DNA of 64,000 nucleotides from Dipteris shenzhenensis (GCA_047967505.1 CM106538.1), one strand, 5' to 3'. Shown: positions 1 to 12,496, numbered from the stretch's first letter. Numbers and translations are program-made. The notes: generated by a model not told the origin, from the letters alone.

Positions 1-3000
1 TATGGTTATTTTCTTCAGGGAGCAGAGCTCAAAGTCTAGGCATTACCACGAGTAGATTGTACAAATTTCTTTTTGAAGGTTGGGGTATGATTGCATGTCT
101 TGTGATTTTTCTTAGGAACCTATCCCAAATTATAAAATGGCTTTGATAGCACATAAGCAGTCATGTCTCTATATCGAACTTATACTATTGGACATGAGGC
201 CTCTTTTTTCTAAGAGACCTTATGGGGTGCATAGTTGAAAGGCCGAAAAGTGCTTAAAAGTATTTGCCTCCAGATCCTAGGTGGAGGCCACATATGTATG
301 TGGGGATTTTGTTGAGGAACGAGCCTCCCACTACATAGTAATGTATACAAGGCCTATATTACACACTCTTCTATGAAATAGGTTGTATAGAAGAAAAAGA
401 AGGGCATCACTTACTTTGTCATAGTACCATGGCGTGTTCATATTTCTAAAAAACCTTCCACATTGTCTAGTGTAGATCTTACCCATAGAGTAATGAATGA
501 ACATTTGAAATTTGGAATGAATATGCTCACAAACCAAATGCATATTATTCATAGTTAAGTTTCCTTCCAATCAATCGTAGACAATCACTTGCTTAGCAAT
601 CCATTGATTTGCAACCATGACAAACATATTTTGTCTTTTCATAGTTTTTAACTCTTAATATACTTAATATACTTGCCAATATCACATTCAACTAAACATT
701 CAACTAATGGCTCATTCAACTTCAAAAATTCGTAGCTACGAAACCATTGATCGTTTCGAATTAGAATCACTTGCATATTCATTCTAATTTTGTAAAGAAA
801 ATTGCCCGAATGAGATTTCTTAAAAGGCACGGTTGCGAGAGAGGGATGGATGTAGAGATTGTGTGGAATACTTGCGTGGAATAATCGCAATGTTCTATGT
901 TTTTAATGCGATGGCAATCAAAGGTTGTGAAGACTGTGAAGTTGCGGCTGCGAGCAACCATGAAGACTGTGAAGTTGCGGTTGGGAGTGAAATATCTTAC
1001 GAGAGTAGTTGGATCAGCCCTTTGTCACTGAGAATGTGAAAGAAGGGTGAGGGAAGCGAGCACAGAGCAAAAGGAAGCCGCTTGAGTGAAAGGGGGGGGG
1101 GGGGGGTGTTGTATATATAAAGGGAGAGAGGCAAAACCTAGAAGCTTCGAGATGCATCCATATCCAGAAACTTCCATTAATTTGCCTTAGCTTAATCGGC
1201 CATTGTGCTCAATTCTTTCCACAAGCTTTTGTTAATTAGGCATCACGCTCCCTCCTATTAATTCAAATACCCATTTTTCCAATGTTGTGGGCATCTATTT
1301 GCCTCTCAATTTATAATTTCTCATATGAGGCCAAAATGAAGCCTACATCATTATCTTTTGGATAGCAACGCATATAAGTGCATATAAAAGTGACTGCAAA
1401 TAAACAAAAAGCATGAAGGAGGAATGAGGCCTCAAAATTAGTGACCTTGTTGCTAAAGCGCAAAAATCACTTTAGGCTAGCATGCTACTATTTGATACTA
1501 AAATATTCTTATGGCGAATTCAGAGTTATATATCACTAGATCATAGGGAAGAACACAAGATATAACATTCTCTAGATTATATTATTGGAGGATGACAATC
1601 AATCTTATGCTAAGATTATTAGTATCATTATTACCACGTGAATATTTTCTTGACACTCCAACTCTATACATATATGTATTAGGAAATGAATTTGAAAGGA
1701 AAAATGGATGACTTATACATAAACACCAAGGAAAAGGAATATATAAAGAGAAACTAAAGGGCCAGAATGCATATCTTGTATGTACATGTCAATCTTATTC
1801 TTTTCTCAATTCTAAAATGAACCAATCACTCAAATCAATAGATGCACACTAGCAAGAAAGCTTGCTGTCATTGAGCAACTAGCAACATGGTATTTTGCTA
1901 CCATCCTTACTAAAGTTTGAGTCGTTCAAAACACATTCGCTAGCATCTTTACTAAATTCTTAATGAGACTTCAAAGCTAAACATGGAAGTAGTTTGATTG
2001 ATCCGAACAGATTCGAGGTTGCCTTTGCTTTTGGCTTTTGGTTCTTAATTTAGCAAGTTTAACTCACAATCTATAATCTTATATGAAGCTAAAATTAAAT
2101 CCTTCAACAATATCAAAAAATAGTTTGTCATAAATAAAAAAATATAAACTACAAATACAAAAATGCATATGACATGGGACTTGAAAACCTCGGAGCCATG
2201 GAGTTGATCTCTTGCAATTGCATTCAAAAGAGTCGAGATTTGTCAAGACAAGGGCAACCCAATTCAAAAAGTTTTACCAGGCAAGTCTTGATGGAAATTA
2301 TATTTTTGGGAGGAATTGGGATTTGTGCATTTGAGTTGTTGAAGTTTCAGATTAGTTGAGAGCAATGCATTACATTAGTTGAGATTTGGACTCAAACAAA
2401 GCTCTCGTGGATTAGAAATGTAAGCAATCAAATCTAGAGATTAGGAACTATAAAATAGCTAGGTATGGACCTTTAGAATTTAGAGGAAACAACATTGGCC
2501 TCTCCTCGTAAAGAGACCCCCTTCGTCACCACTATTTGTGGCCTTCTCACATGGTAGGTCTCCGCATCCTTTTTGGGTGGGCTGCCTTGACCTCACCCCC
2601 TCTTGGTAGGTTCCTAATATTGTGTAACTTGTTCCCTAAAAAAATGAACAATTTTTAAAGTCCCCTAGATAGCCCAAACATCACCCAAAAGCCCTCCCAT
2701 AATAACCCCATGTACACATGCCCTCTTCTTAAGTGAAAAGTGTTCTTATTCTAGCATAATATCTCAACAAACTTCTTCCTTATCTTTGGTTTACTCTCAT
2801 TCTTCTTATGATGGTGAAGCAATCACCTTCCCTATTCTAAATCTATCATTGCAATCTTGTTATGTCACAATTTGAAGGATAAAAACGATGTTTAGATTGC
2901 TGAAGAGGTTAGATTAATGCAAGCCTCTATAATCAGTCCACACAAAGTTTCAAGAAAAGATAGAGCAAAGAAAAAAAGGAATAAGAAAAGTCACATTGTT

Positions 3001-3331
3001 GGGTCTTTCAAGGAAAAAAAAGGCCTCAAGGTGATGGCAATACGTGTACATGGCTTGTGACATAAACTTGGATCATGAAATCTGAGCTTGCTTTCCTTCA
3101 ATTGTAAGTATATTCATGCATCATAACAATATACTATCCTTAACTTTAAGATTGTCAGTTTTGTAAGTCCTCGAGTATGTTGGTGTGTGTGCGTTTTGTT
3201 AATTATTTAAAGATGAGGCTTTAATGCATTTTCACTTTGTTGTACTTTTCATTCCTTGGGTATTCTATTACTCTGCAAGTGCCTATCAGCATTATGACAC
3301 TCTATTTGCCCATTCTTACAAGCTAATAAAG
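1..3331. other. Non-coding stretch, no gene recognised
   Basis: Both strands carry only short open frames with no recognisable domain. Visible low-complexity features are a run of 15 G (1092-1106) and a 20-base direct repeat (928-947 and 961-980, starting TGAAGACTGTG). Nothing else is supported here. Confidence 0.6.
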
Positions 3332-3359
3332 TTGTGTATGTGTGCGTGCATGTGCGTGC

Positions 3360-3426
<67 letters not shown>
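3332..3426. repeat. Compound (TG)n(AG)n microsatellite
   Basis: An imperfect TG/CG-rich tract passes directly into about 20 AG units. Short open frames across it (Cys-Val then Arg-Glu repeats) are artefacts of the dinucleotide repeat. Confidence 0.95.
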
Positions 3427-3431
<5 letters not shown>

Positions 3432-3537
3432 AGAAAGAAAGAAACTATTATTATCGTCCTCTCGGGGCCTGAAATCGACCCATGGGACCCAATGGAATGT
3501 TACAAAAAGTCTCCTTCTTTGAAGATGGAGTGGACAG

Positions 3538-3760
3538 CTAGCATGTTGCTACCTGTGTAATACATTGGTCACGGTATGCAAGGACCTTGGTAATGTAATT
3601 GCCCAAGTCTGCGAGGTGAGGATGCGAAAGCAAGCTCTCCAAACTGTTGTGATGCTGCGTGACATTGCTGAAATCTTCTCTTAGATGCTCATATCGCGGA
3701 CATGTCAAAAGAACATGTGCCTCATTTTCCACTTCATCTAATGAAGTGAAAGTGGATGAA
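3538..3760 (-). pseudogene. Possible non-LTR retrotransposon C-terminal fragment
   Basis: The minus-strand frame contains ENEAHVLLTCPRYEHLRE, which resembles the zinc-binding segment at the C-terminus of many LINE reverse transcriptases (pattern E-x-E-x-H-x3-x-C-P-x-Y). No RT catalytic motif is attached, so only a tail is present. It meets or overlaps an oppositely oriented transposase-like fragment near 3740, so one of the two is probably read through by chance at the junction. The assignment is by motif memory only. Confidence 0.35.
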
Positions 3761-4470
3761 GTGCAAAGGAGAAGCTGGCACGATTGCGAGAAAATTAAAG
3801 GAGTTCGTGGTCTACACAACATATGGGGCTTCTCAAACAACCAACTGATTAAAACAAGAAAACTTTCTTGTTTCTACAGTGCATGCATCATAGGGGATCA
3901 TGACGATTGTGAGAACATTGCAACTGTGAAGACATGGGAGCGAGTTCAAGTTTTCCCTCTACATTCAGATGGAGTGACAAATGACTCACCACAGTTTGGG
4001 GAGAGTTTGGATGTCCTCATTTATTGTCTGGAAGAGGGGGATAACTTTGCAGTTTGTTGCAGATTCTGGGGAGAATAAGGAAGATGACCCATACTTTCTG
4101 TTGCAATGCACAAAACCTAAGTACAAGGTTGAGGAAAGATTTAAGGATAATTGGGGAACAACCTATGAGAAGTGGGATGTAGTAGTTGGAGCTTTTTGGT
4201 CCAAAAAAGCATCCAAGAGAGGCCGCAATTACGAATTGCTACATAAGAGTCCACAAACATGTGTGTACTCTCATCTAGTAAGAGCTATCAAGTTCCAGAT
4301 GCAACCTGTGCCACAACGAAAGAAGGGCAAGAGTGTTTTCAAATTGGATTTAGACACGCATGAGCACATCTTGGGGTATCTTGGAGCGGTGGACGAGGAC
4401 GACCGAGATAGTACTAAGAAAATGTATGTAATCTCATTGCAAGGAAACAATAAGTCCACTTGTCCTACAA
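3740..4470 (+). pseudogene. Transposase-like family, C-terminal fragment
   Basis: Two plus-strand frames joined by a shift near 4060 read as one protein tail. The first (about 3752-4060) has W-H-D-C...I-K-G-V-R-G-L-H followed by KLSCFYSACIIGDHDDC. The second (4050-4440) has EDDPYFLLQC and CVYSHLVRAIKF. The Cys-rich segment parallels HLSGFCDACMHGLWNRC in the minus-strand copy at 53.5-54.9 kb, with the same preceding W-x-C...H block, so the two are copies of one family. I know proteins of this look from plant and animal genomes but cannot name the family. It is likely a DNA-transposon or domesticated protein. The copy is truncated and frameshifted. Confidence 0.5.
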
Positions 4471-4488
4471 AATGGAATTTGTATTTGA

Positions 4489-5152
4489 CACTGCTTCTTT
4501 TTAGTATATCCCAAACAACCATCATGCTGGTTTTATTAAATTATTTTTGTAAATTCCAAATGGTAAATCCCATGCTTGTTTTTAGTATATCCCAACAACC
4601 ACCGTGCTGGTTTCCATAACGAATCCACACATCCGACAAATCCATTCATCTTGTAATAATAGAATCAAACCACCGTGCTGGTGGCTGTTAATATCCTAGT
4701 GCAAACCAACCACCGCACTGGCGATAACTTATCCTACACTAATCTTGCACTACTACCGTGGTATTCCTACACTACTACCATGCTATCCTAAAATTTGTTG
4801 CACAGTGCTATACTAAAACAGTGCTCCTTAGATTGTTTATCGTTTCGTTAACCGTCGGATTTCATCCCATGCTTGCTTTTAGTATATCCCAACAACCATC
4901 GCACTGGTTTCCCATAATGAATCCACACATCCTACAAATCCATTCATCTTGTAATAATAGAAGAAAACCACCACACTGGTGGTGGCTGTTCATATCCTAG
5001 TGCAACCAACCACCGCGTTGGTGATAAGTTATCCTGCACTACTACCGTGCTATCCCTACACTATTGCCATGCTATCCTAAATTTTTTTGGATAGTGCTAG
5101 TGCCCTTTAGACTGGTTATCGCATTAACCATTAGACTTCAATCATCGGGCTA
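4489..5152. repeat. Tandem duplication, ~297-bp unit, rich in ACCACCGTGCTGGT-like words
   Basis: Two near-complete copies begin at 4569 and 4866 (both CCCATGCTTG...TAGTATATCCCAACAACC), with a partial third copy at 4489-4568. Inside each unit the words CCACCGTGCTGGT, CCACCGCACTGG and CTACCGTGCTATCC recur. No coding potential is seen. Confidence 0.85.
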
Positions 5153-5864
5153 CTTAAAACATTTAAGTACTAATATGGAAGCAGGTCGATACAAAATCAG
5201 GTATTACGAGCACCATGAGAATATCCACAAGTTCAAGAAATATCTACAAGATTTATATTGTTTCAAATTACGACGACATTTTGCTTTTTCAAGGAAATTC
5301 TAGGCTCCCAACTATCTTATCAGCCTCTCTATGGCAAGCATCTCCCAGCTCTTGAGGCCAGTCTGCTGCACAATGGTAGACCTCTTCACATACTCGGATT
5401 ACATACTGCTTGCTTGACTCTGCCGACTTATATGCCCATAGTAACTCCTCATTTTGCTGGGGGTCCTCTTCATCCTTGTCTTTGCGCTCTATACATCCTC
5501 ACGCCTCTATATTGTCCTGCTAAAAGAAACCTACATCATGAGCTTGACAAGTACCTTAAAGGAGCATGAAAAACAATAGCCAGGGAAAATAATATTCACC
5601 GTCTCTGCGGACTCAAGTAATACACCCACCACCGAAGCATGCTCTCCTTGCAGCTATTTTCCTCCTTCTCCGGGTCTATTTCTATGAGGATGCCATCCAA
5701 CATCATTTTCAGATAGAATAATAGCATTCCAAAGTTATTTGGCTATGCCATATATTTGCTGTAGGTGGATCGGTGTACAAAGTTTTGGGGCTAGAATTTG
5801 TAATGGGCTCTTAGTTGTGTCTGCACTGCACTTAAATAGGGAGAGAGTTCATTGTGCCCAACCT
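5153..5864. other. No gene recognised
   Basis: Short open frames only. One frame around 5320-5560 is unusually hydrophobic and hints at a decayed membrane protein, but it has stops and no family I recognise. Confidence 0.4.
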
Positions 5865-6190
5865 TCTCAATCTTTAGTCTCATGTTAGTTTGATAATCGA
5901 AATCTTTGAGTTCATTGAGCCTGACCTTCTCATTCTTCAATCTTATGTTAGTTGTCTAATCGAAATCTTTCGTGGTAATCAAAATCTTTGAGTTCATTGA
6001 GCCTGACCTTCTCATTCTTCAGTCTCATGTTAGTTGTCTAATCGAAATCTTTCGTCTCACATTAGTTGTCTAATTGAAATCTTTCATCTCACATTAGTTC
6101 TCTAATTGAAATCTTTGAGTCTCACATTAGTGATCTAGTCGAAATCTTTCATCTCACATAACTTGTCAAATCAAAATCGTTCGTCTCATT
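5865..6190. repeat. Degenerate tandem array, ATCGAAATCTTTCGTCTCA words
   Basis: The unit TTGAGTTCATTGAGCCTGAC...GTTAGTTGTCTAATCGAAATC repeats with a period near 90 bp, then shortens to about 35-bp units (CACATTAGTTGTCTAATTG, CACATTAGTTCTCTAATTG, CACATTAGTGATCTAGTCG). Non-coding. Confidence 0.8.
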
Positions 6191-6339
6191 ATTATCATCG
6201 CATTGGCGTGGATCAAAGAAAACTATCTAGTCACATAGCTGAGAACACCTTGCCCACATAAACTCTGGAGAAGATTAACAATTCAATAGATTACACACAG
6301 ATTACATAGATTGCAATCTCAAAGACTCCTTTACTTCAG

Positions 6340-7690
6340 ATTACATCTCAAGGACTCCTTGTTGAGCTCCCTGATTGCAGGCTCGGCCCTCCTTGTTTCT
6401 TTCTAGAATGGAGCTGGTTCCTTCCTGTAGGGGCCCGGCCCTGCCTTCATGGCGATTTCTCTTTCCTTGATTTGAACTTCCTGGATGCAGGCTCAACCCT
6501 TCTTGCTCCTTTCATGAAGGGGGCTGGTTCGTCCCTTCAGGCTCCTTTTCCTTATAGTTGACCTTCTTCAATTTGAGCTCCTTGTCTTTAAGATCTTTTG
6601 CCCAAATGGCAAATTGAGCTGTAGCATCTACTTTCTCGTCGTAGATAGCTGTAGCAAGATGGCACATTTGATCTCTCCATGATCTAGGGAATGGTAAATG
6701 GCATTCCCTACATAGTGATTTTGTATGCACAAACACTCCAAAGCAAAAAATGTGTACAGGGTGGTAGCACGCAGGCCATTGGATACAACAATCATCTATG
6801 ATGGGGGTATGGTAGAGCATGCATTTTGGACCCTATTACACAGCTTGATAGGCATCCGATTTAACTATTGCGACTGTCAATACCACAGTCTTGCTCTGTA
6901 CATGACAAAGTTGCTTCTTGATTCCTTCTCCCTCATCCTAATGCTGTGCATGTTCTCCTTCATCTTCTCCACTTTTTTCTCACTCTGTGCAACAGCTTCA
7001 TCTAAGTCCCTCAACATGTGTTGAAGCTGCATAAATTGCTGAAAAACATCTTCATGGGCTGTTTCCAAGACTTCCACTCTAGTTTGGAAATCTCTCAGGA
7101 CAATGGACTACTTTTCATAATTGTCGAAAGCCACGGCAAGCTCGTGCAAACATCTATCCTGATCTTCTTGCAGGGTCTTGTAGCTTGCTCTTTGGACTTC
7201 CAACAGTGTTTTGAAAAAACAACCTTCATCGTTGGTTGCTGCTGTGGCTTTCTCTTGTAGAAAAGTCACTTTCTGAGACATTTGCTTATCGTATTACTCA
7301 AAAATCCCTTTGAGGGTAGATTTCTAAGTCACTTTTTGAGACATCTGCTTATCGTATTGCTCAAAAATCCCTTTGAGGGTGGATGCCATCAGGTGTAGTG
7401 CAACTCTAATCTACTACGATGACAATTGGGATTTGCTCTCGGAGATTGCCCTTGAGAAAGATACATCATGTCCTTTCAGTTGCTCTACTACTACCTGCCA
7501 TAATTTGTAGGTTCCTCTCGTATCCAGAAAGAAGTGAATGGTCTTCTTCAGCACATCTTGGAGGTCTGTTGGCAAGATTGAAATCTTGACTCCACCATAT
7601 TTATACTAATCTGAGTGTTGGGGTAATATGTCTAGAATATCTTGTCTCTTCCACTGTTTCTAAAAAAAGTGTGCTTGCAAACTGCCTCCA
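6340..7690 (-). pseudogene. Decayed coiled-coil / zinc-finger protein gene
   Basis: Read on the minus strand from about 7690 downwards, one frame is coding-like for more than 250 codons with few stops. An N-terminal part contains DVLKKTIHFFLDTRGTYKLW. A long heptad-rich coiled coil follows at about 7260-6877 (QDRCLHELAVAFDNYEK, DLDEAVAQSEKKVEKMKEN). After a frameshift comes a Cys/His cluster near 6800-6720 (CYHPVHIFC...KSLCRECHLPFP; C-x-H-x2-H-x2-C...C-x2-C, RING-like spacing) and a Lys/Glu-rich tail. Stops (TAG, TAA) and at least one shift show it is broken. Function unknown; this architecture may belong to a repetitive plant family. Confidence 0.45.
7262..7385. repeat. 64-bp tandem duplication inside the coiled-coil pseudogene
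   Basis: Two copies of AAGTCACTTT(C/T)TGAGACAT...CCCTTTGAGGGT lie head to tail. On the minus strand each encodes KGIFE-x-YDKQMSQKV, so the duplication doubles a coding segment. Confidence 0.8.
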
Positions 7691-7983
7691 AAAATTCCTA
7701 GAGCATTTTCAATCACTCTTTCATTGATGGTAATCTTTTGACCTTGACAGACTACTTGCCCCTCCTCCACGTTCACCTCTTATACCAACCTGGTGAAGTT
7801 TTGGAGAGCATCCAAATTGGGCTTTTTAAGAGCGACAGGGGAGCTCCGATATGTCACAATTTCGAGTTTAGGGGAGGAGGGGCTCTCGCACTGTGCTACA
7901 GAGGGGGAGGAAAGATCGTGTGAGGAGCTCTCGGACTATGCAAGGTCCATTACGAGAGGGGATAGAAGTTGCAAGAAGAGTGC

Positions 7984-8205
7984 AAGGGAGATAGAAATGG
8001 TTGAGAGTGATAGAAGATGAAACAATAAAGGAAATGGAATAGTGGAGGCTTGAATCTATAGTCCGATTGCATGGGAGAAAGAAATGGTCAAGAGGGATAG
8101 AAGATGAAGTAGTGAAGGAAATGGAATAGTGGAGGCTTGAGATTGCAAGGGAGAATGAAACGGTCGAGGGGGATAGAAGACAAAATGGTTAAGGGAATGG
8201 ACTAG
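7984..8205. repeat. Three-copy tandem repeat, 76-87 bp units
   Basis: Units start at 7984, 8071 and 8147. Each has GGGAGA-x-(A/T)GAAA-GGT...GGATAGAAGA, and the first two also share GGAAATGGAATAGTGGAGG. Non-coding. Confidence 0.75.
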
Positions 8206-8217
8206 TGGTTTGTAGCC

Positions 8218-8875
8218 CGACTACACTATCAAGGTGAGAGCCACTACAGTGATTGTAGCTCGACTATTGTCAAGGTGAGAGCCACCACAGTGGTTGGCTC
8301 GAATTTTGATTAATTCAAGGCAGCAATACTGACTTGCATGGTAATGAATGATTAGAAGTAGTGGCATCTAAGATTCCCAATCACGTATTTGGTGGTGGCT
8401 AAGACCCAATAGGTTGGCAGTTAATTACCAACCACCATAGTGGCCCACAATTACTCAGCTTCTAGTTACCACCACTGGGCTTGCATGCATGATTACTACG
8501 AGTGGAGTAAATTACCAATCACTGGGCTTGCATGCTCAGGAGAGTACTAAAGTCTATGGTAATGAGGGACTAGAGGTGATTAGTCTTGGTGATTTACTTT
8601 TGTGGGAATTACTTCCCGATGGTGGTGGTTGTCATCAGCCAACGTCTATTGTGGTGGCTACAATTCCACTGTGCCATCGCTCACCCACCACGGTGCTTAA
8701 GCATGCGTGATTACTATGAGTGTAGTAAAAGTTACCAGTGACCGGCGGGCTCGCATGCTCAGTAGAGAACTGGAGTGCATGGTAATGAGTGAACAGAGCT
8801 TCATGATTTACCTTTGTGGGAATTACTGCTCGGTGGTGGTGGCTCTGATCAGCCACGTCTGTCGTGGCTAAGATC
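8218..8875. repeat. Degenerate array of CCACCACGGTG / GGGCTTGCATGC words with a ~220-bp higher-order repeat
   Basis: GGGCTTGCATGC or GGGCTCGCATGCTCAG followed by AGTAGAG/AGGAGAG...GGTAATGAG occurs near 8520 and 8747, giving a larger repeat of about 220 bp. Words of the type CCACCACAGTGG, ACCACCATAGTGG and CCACCACGGTG recur through the block. No coding signal. Confidence 0.65.
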
Positions 8876-9595
8876 CCCTAGATGTCGACAAAGACCTCAG
8901 TATTTTCAGAGTAGAGTACTCTCGACTTGCTAGAGGGGATATAATCTGAGTCGTCCTGGCAATGTGCATGGTCTTTGGCCTCTCCATTGTATCCTCCTTT
9001 GGCTCCCTAAAAATTTTTAATGCAACAAGCTAGATTGGCCGAAAACTGAATTGTACAAATTCCCTCTTGCTCAGACGAGGCTCTCAGCAATGGCTGGATG
9101 TAATCTTTTGGGCTCTCAACGATCTTTTGGCTCACTGGATGTAATTTATGTAATCTTTTGTCTCTAAGGTATTTATGTAATTTCTTTTTGTTCAATTTGA
9201 GGCTCTCAATATGCACTATTTTTAACTTTTATATTCGAATGGTTATGGTTGCTATCTGTAATCTTTTGGCCTTTAAGGCTCTTAGCAATTGTCGAGTTTT
9301 TATAAATGTAAGATCCTCTGTTCAATTTTTGCTCGGTATAAATCGATAATTTTTATATAACCTATTATTGGATGTAGATGTACATTGTAATCTCTTTTGC
9401 TCAATTTCACTCGATAAATTGTACTTTTGTTGTCTGTTGTCATTTATATTTATTGCAACAAGGACTAAAATACCAAGAAAGAAGGACTACAATTTCCTTG
9501 GTTTATGACCAAAATAGCGCTAAAATAACTCCAACGACCCTGGCACTATTGTGGTTGCATGGAGATACATCTAGAAAAATACAATTAAACTTTCA
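8876..9595. other. Non-coding, TGTAATCTTTTG word repeats
   Basis: TGTAATCTTTTG-like and GGCTCTCAA/GGCTCTTAGCAA words recur between 9040 and 9400 with irregular spacing. No gene is recognised. Confidence 0.5.
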
Positions 9596-9765
9596 AAAAA
9601 TGCAATTGGCAATATAGCTCTTGAGGGGTCCCCTCTAGGGGCAAGGGCCATATTGACGTGCATTATACAATATCTAGGATGCCACTGAACAGAAATGGCA
9701 TGTTGATATGGCCCTTGCGCCCAAAGGGGACCCCTCAAGGGCCATATCATCAATTGCATTTTGCT
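9596..9765. repeat. Long near-perfect inverted repeat (hairpin; MITE or miRNA-like)
   Basis: The left arm (about 9597-9663) and the right arm (about 9698-9764) are reverse complements with few mismatches, separated by a loop of about 34 bases. Both arms share CTTGAGGGGTCCCCT and GCAAGGGCCATAT. Together they fold into a stem of roughly 65 bp. This fits a small inverted-repeat transposon (MITE) or a transcribed hairpin; no target duplication was established. Confidence 0.8.
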
Positions 9766-9899
9766 TGTTAAAAAACAGAATACATTTTCCTTCTTAGACA
9801 AATATATAACTCAAAGGACCAGTGCGATGGCTTTCATAGATCTCCTTCTATTTGCCAGCACGCTCCCTCCTCTTGTAATATGTGAAAATAGGTAACAAA

Positions 9900-10235
9900 G
9901 CTATAACTCCGAAAACCAGCACAGTGGTCTCTCCAAGACAACCTTGAATTCTGGGTGATGTGACAGGTCATCATCAGCAGGCCAGAGACTACACTGAGGT
10001 GATGCTTATAATGATAGATTACATCTCATTATTACGTCAAAAACCAGCACGGTGGTCTCTCCAAGCCAACCTATGATTTGCATGGGTTGCAGGCAAAGAT
10101 GCAGCAAAAGGCTGCATGATGATAGGTGGTAGGCCAAAGACTGCGCTGCGGTGGTGTTCAAAATGATAGATTGTGTCTAATTATTATGCCAAGAACCAAC
10201 ACAGTGGTCTCTCCAAGACAAGCTTGAATTTTAAT
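9900..10235. repeat. Three-copy array around AACCAGCACGGTGGTCTCTCC
   Basis: The phrase ACCA(G/A)CAC(A/G)GTGGTCTC followed by TCCAAG(A/C)CAA occurs near 9914, 10030 and 10196, each preceded by text about a degenerate ATTATTATG(C)C word. The spacing is uneven (116 and 166 bp). The core word is the reverse complement of the ACCACCGTGCTGGT word in the 4.5-5.1 kb array. Confidence 0.75.
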
Positions 10236-11340
10236 GATCTGCATGGGTGCGGTGCTCCGTGACAGGTGGCAAAGCTGTGGCAAAAGGGTGTGCAATGATA
10301 AGTGATTAGGCGGTGTAGGCCAGAGACTCTGTGCTACGTGAAGTAGTGCAGAGATGCCGTGTTGAGCTATGCGGTGTTCTGAACTAATAGATTGCATCTC
10401 ATTATTATGCCAGTGCACCTTCATGAAGTCGAGAAAATTTTTGGTGAGAGCGCTAGTCCGTGCAAAATTCAAATATTAACCTAGGAGCGCATCGCATTGC
10501 AGCCCCAAAAATAGTGCCGCGATTGGCTACACCCAAGCAAATGTTGACCCTAGGTGAAACTCTCATGAAATTCCTTGTCTATTTCAACTGGCATCATATT
10601 AGATTCTTTTCTCTACGAGCTAATGTGTGACTTGGTCGACCTGACTCTTGTGCAGTTGCAATTCTTGTTGTTGTAGGGTATGGATGCAAAAATCTAGTTT
10701 CTCTGCACTTTCATGGACAACTTTGAGCTTGGTCTTACATTTGTCCTCCTATGTGGTTAATATCTCAAGGCATGATCTCACACAAATAGAATAGTATTTA
10801 ATTGTTCAAGATCAGACTGTAGGCCTCTAACTTGATTCTTTTCTATTGTTGACATGGGTGTGCAAATAACTAGTATTGTGTTACCCATAATGTTTAAGTT
10901 AGAGACCCCTATCCATTACAAAATGCTAAGAGCTCTCCACTCTTTTATATTATTTGTGTAGTGCAACATAGATAGGAAATTTCTATTATGCTTCCTTGAT
11001 CTATTAAAGGATTAGACCAACTTCACCTTCGATCTAAGATCCCATGAATGCATAATCAAATAAAAGACTACCTCATGTAGAAACAAACAAAGAAATTAGA
11101 GGCTATGGCTTACTTTATACAATCTACTAGTCAAGGAACTTTGGGAATTTCTCTTTCAATCAAGCAAGAGTAGGATTTATTGGATATGGATTTTGTAGAT
11201 AATACATCAATCACTGTTAGGGGTTATCCGTACATTTTGACTACTAGTACTTCATCACATTGACGAGTTTTTCCTACTATCATGTGAACTTGTCAAAATG
11301 AGAACCTATCATAAAAGGTATTTGGACTTGTGTAGGGCAC
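10236..11340. other. No gene recognised
   Basis: Only short, unconvincing open frames on both strands; no RNA gene, LTR end or clear repeat was seen. Confidence 0.5.
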
Positions 11341-11344
11341 AAAA

Positions 11345-11620
11345 CTCTAGATGAGGGAGTTGACAAAGGATTTGTCTTGGTGCCCAAAGGAACATTCACA
11401 AGATATTAGGTATTTAAGGTTAGTATTGATGTGTCTCCTACTCAGTAGCTTGGTCTTACATTTGAAAGTATGCAAAGGAATCGCCTATTGGACTACAACT
11501 AGAATTTCTTTGTTTGGAAGAGAACTTGTGCTCAATCATGCATTGTTGGGTGACCATGTCTTATGTGGCTCATGGTGGTGTTTCCAAATTGATAGTATCA
11601 AATAAATGAGGAGATTGATT
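11345..11620 (+). pseudogene. LINE-like reverse transcriptase C-terminal fragment (tentative)
   Basis: The plus frame contains RYLRLVLMCL...LKVCKGIAYWTTTRISLFGRELVLNHALLGD and WWCFQID. This resembles the thumb/connection region of plant LINE reverse transcriptases: R-Y-L-G, then K-x-I-x-x-W...R-x-x-L-x-G-R-x-x-L-x-x-x-V-L, then I-D. No catalytic FADD box is present. Downstream frames to about 12.2 kb are stop-ridden. Confidence 0.35.
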
Positions 11621-12289
11621 AAGTATTGGTGGTTACTAGTTTAGGGGAGATCAAGAGATCAAGGAGACTATTATGCACACATATGGAACTCTCCCATAGG
11701 TTTCTACCATGAGACTTGAAGTTATAAGAGCCATCCCTCATCCATGAAGACATATTCTTATTGAGCCTCAAGATGATCTCATTCTATTGGTCTGAATGCT
11801 TTTGTGAGTTTGGCATATGTTTAGGTGAGCGTCGGGATTTACTTTTGTAGACACTTCTCACAGACTTACATGTATGTGGTCATTAGCGTGATTTATACTA
11901 TAAAAGGATCTGTTTACTATGATGCCTAGGGAAGCTATGGTCACTAGAGCCATCTCGATTGACTATCGCACATGAGCCTAGATGGAGACTTTGGATATTT
12001 TAGGTGAGACCTCTAGTATAGTTCAATTGGGATTCTAGGGAGTGGTGTTGGCCACCTCCCACTACTTCAGATCCTCCTTTGCCTATTTTTAAGTATTTAA
12101 TAAGGACCAGATACATGATTTAGCAGAGAGGTATTCATCATATATCCATATTTGTTTAGCATTACCAGGCACATGGGATTACTATAGGTAGCCTATGTCA
12201 AGGTTCTAGAACCACTTTTGGGGGATCAATAGAGCCAATAAGTTTCATACTTTCTTGTCTTATCATCCAAAGGGTTATCCCTATGGGTT

Positions 12290-12496
12290 CATGCTTATAG
12301 TAGAATCACTCTTGGGTGCTCTAGGTTGTCATGCATTAACCAAATGCAATTTCAGATCAGCAAACTCTGCCATCAATTGGGAGATATTATGATCTAATTC
12401 AAAGGACTTTGGTACCTAAGGAGTGCCCATTACCTCCACCTTAGAAGTTGAAGCTATTGAAGACACAAAAGAGGATTCAATCTATAGAGAAGATTC
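12290..12496 (-). pseudogene. Ty3/gypsy gag remnant, distal part (interrupted by the 12.5-15.6 kb element)
   Basis: The minus-strand frame reads through KSFELDHNISQLMAEFADL with TAG/TGA stops that could each derive from CAG, TGG or CGA. It is exactly in frame with the gag remnant that ends at 15594 on the other side of the inserted LTR element (...CIATKKE continuing into SSL). This fixes both edges of that insertion. It belongs to the same minus-strand gypsy copy as 15594-16130. Confidence 0.55.

Noticed and set aside
3334-3560. Open frames of Arg-Glu repeats
   Set aside because: They are the (AG)n microsatellite read as codons.
5258-5569. 103-codon hydrophobic frame as a membrane protein gene
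   Set aside because: No recognisable family and neighbouring frames are stop-ridden; too weak to call.
10158-10472. 104-codon minus-strand frame as a gene
   Set aside because: It overlaps the ACCAGCACGGTGG array and has no domain.
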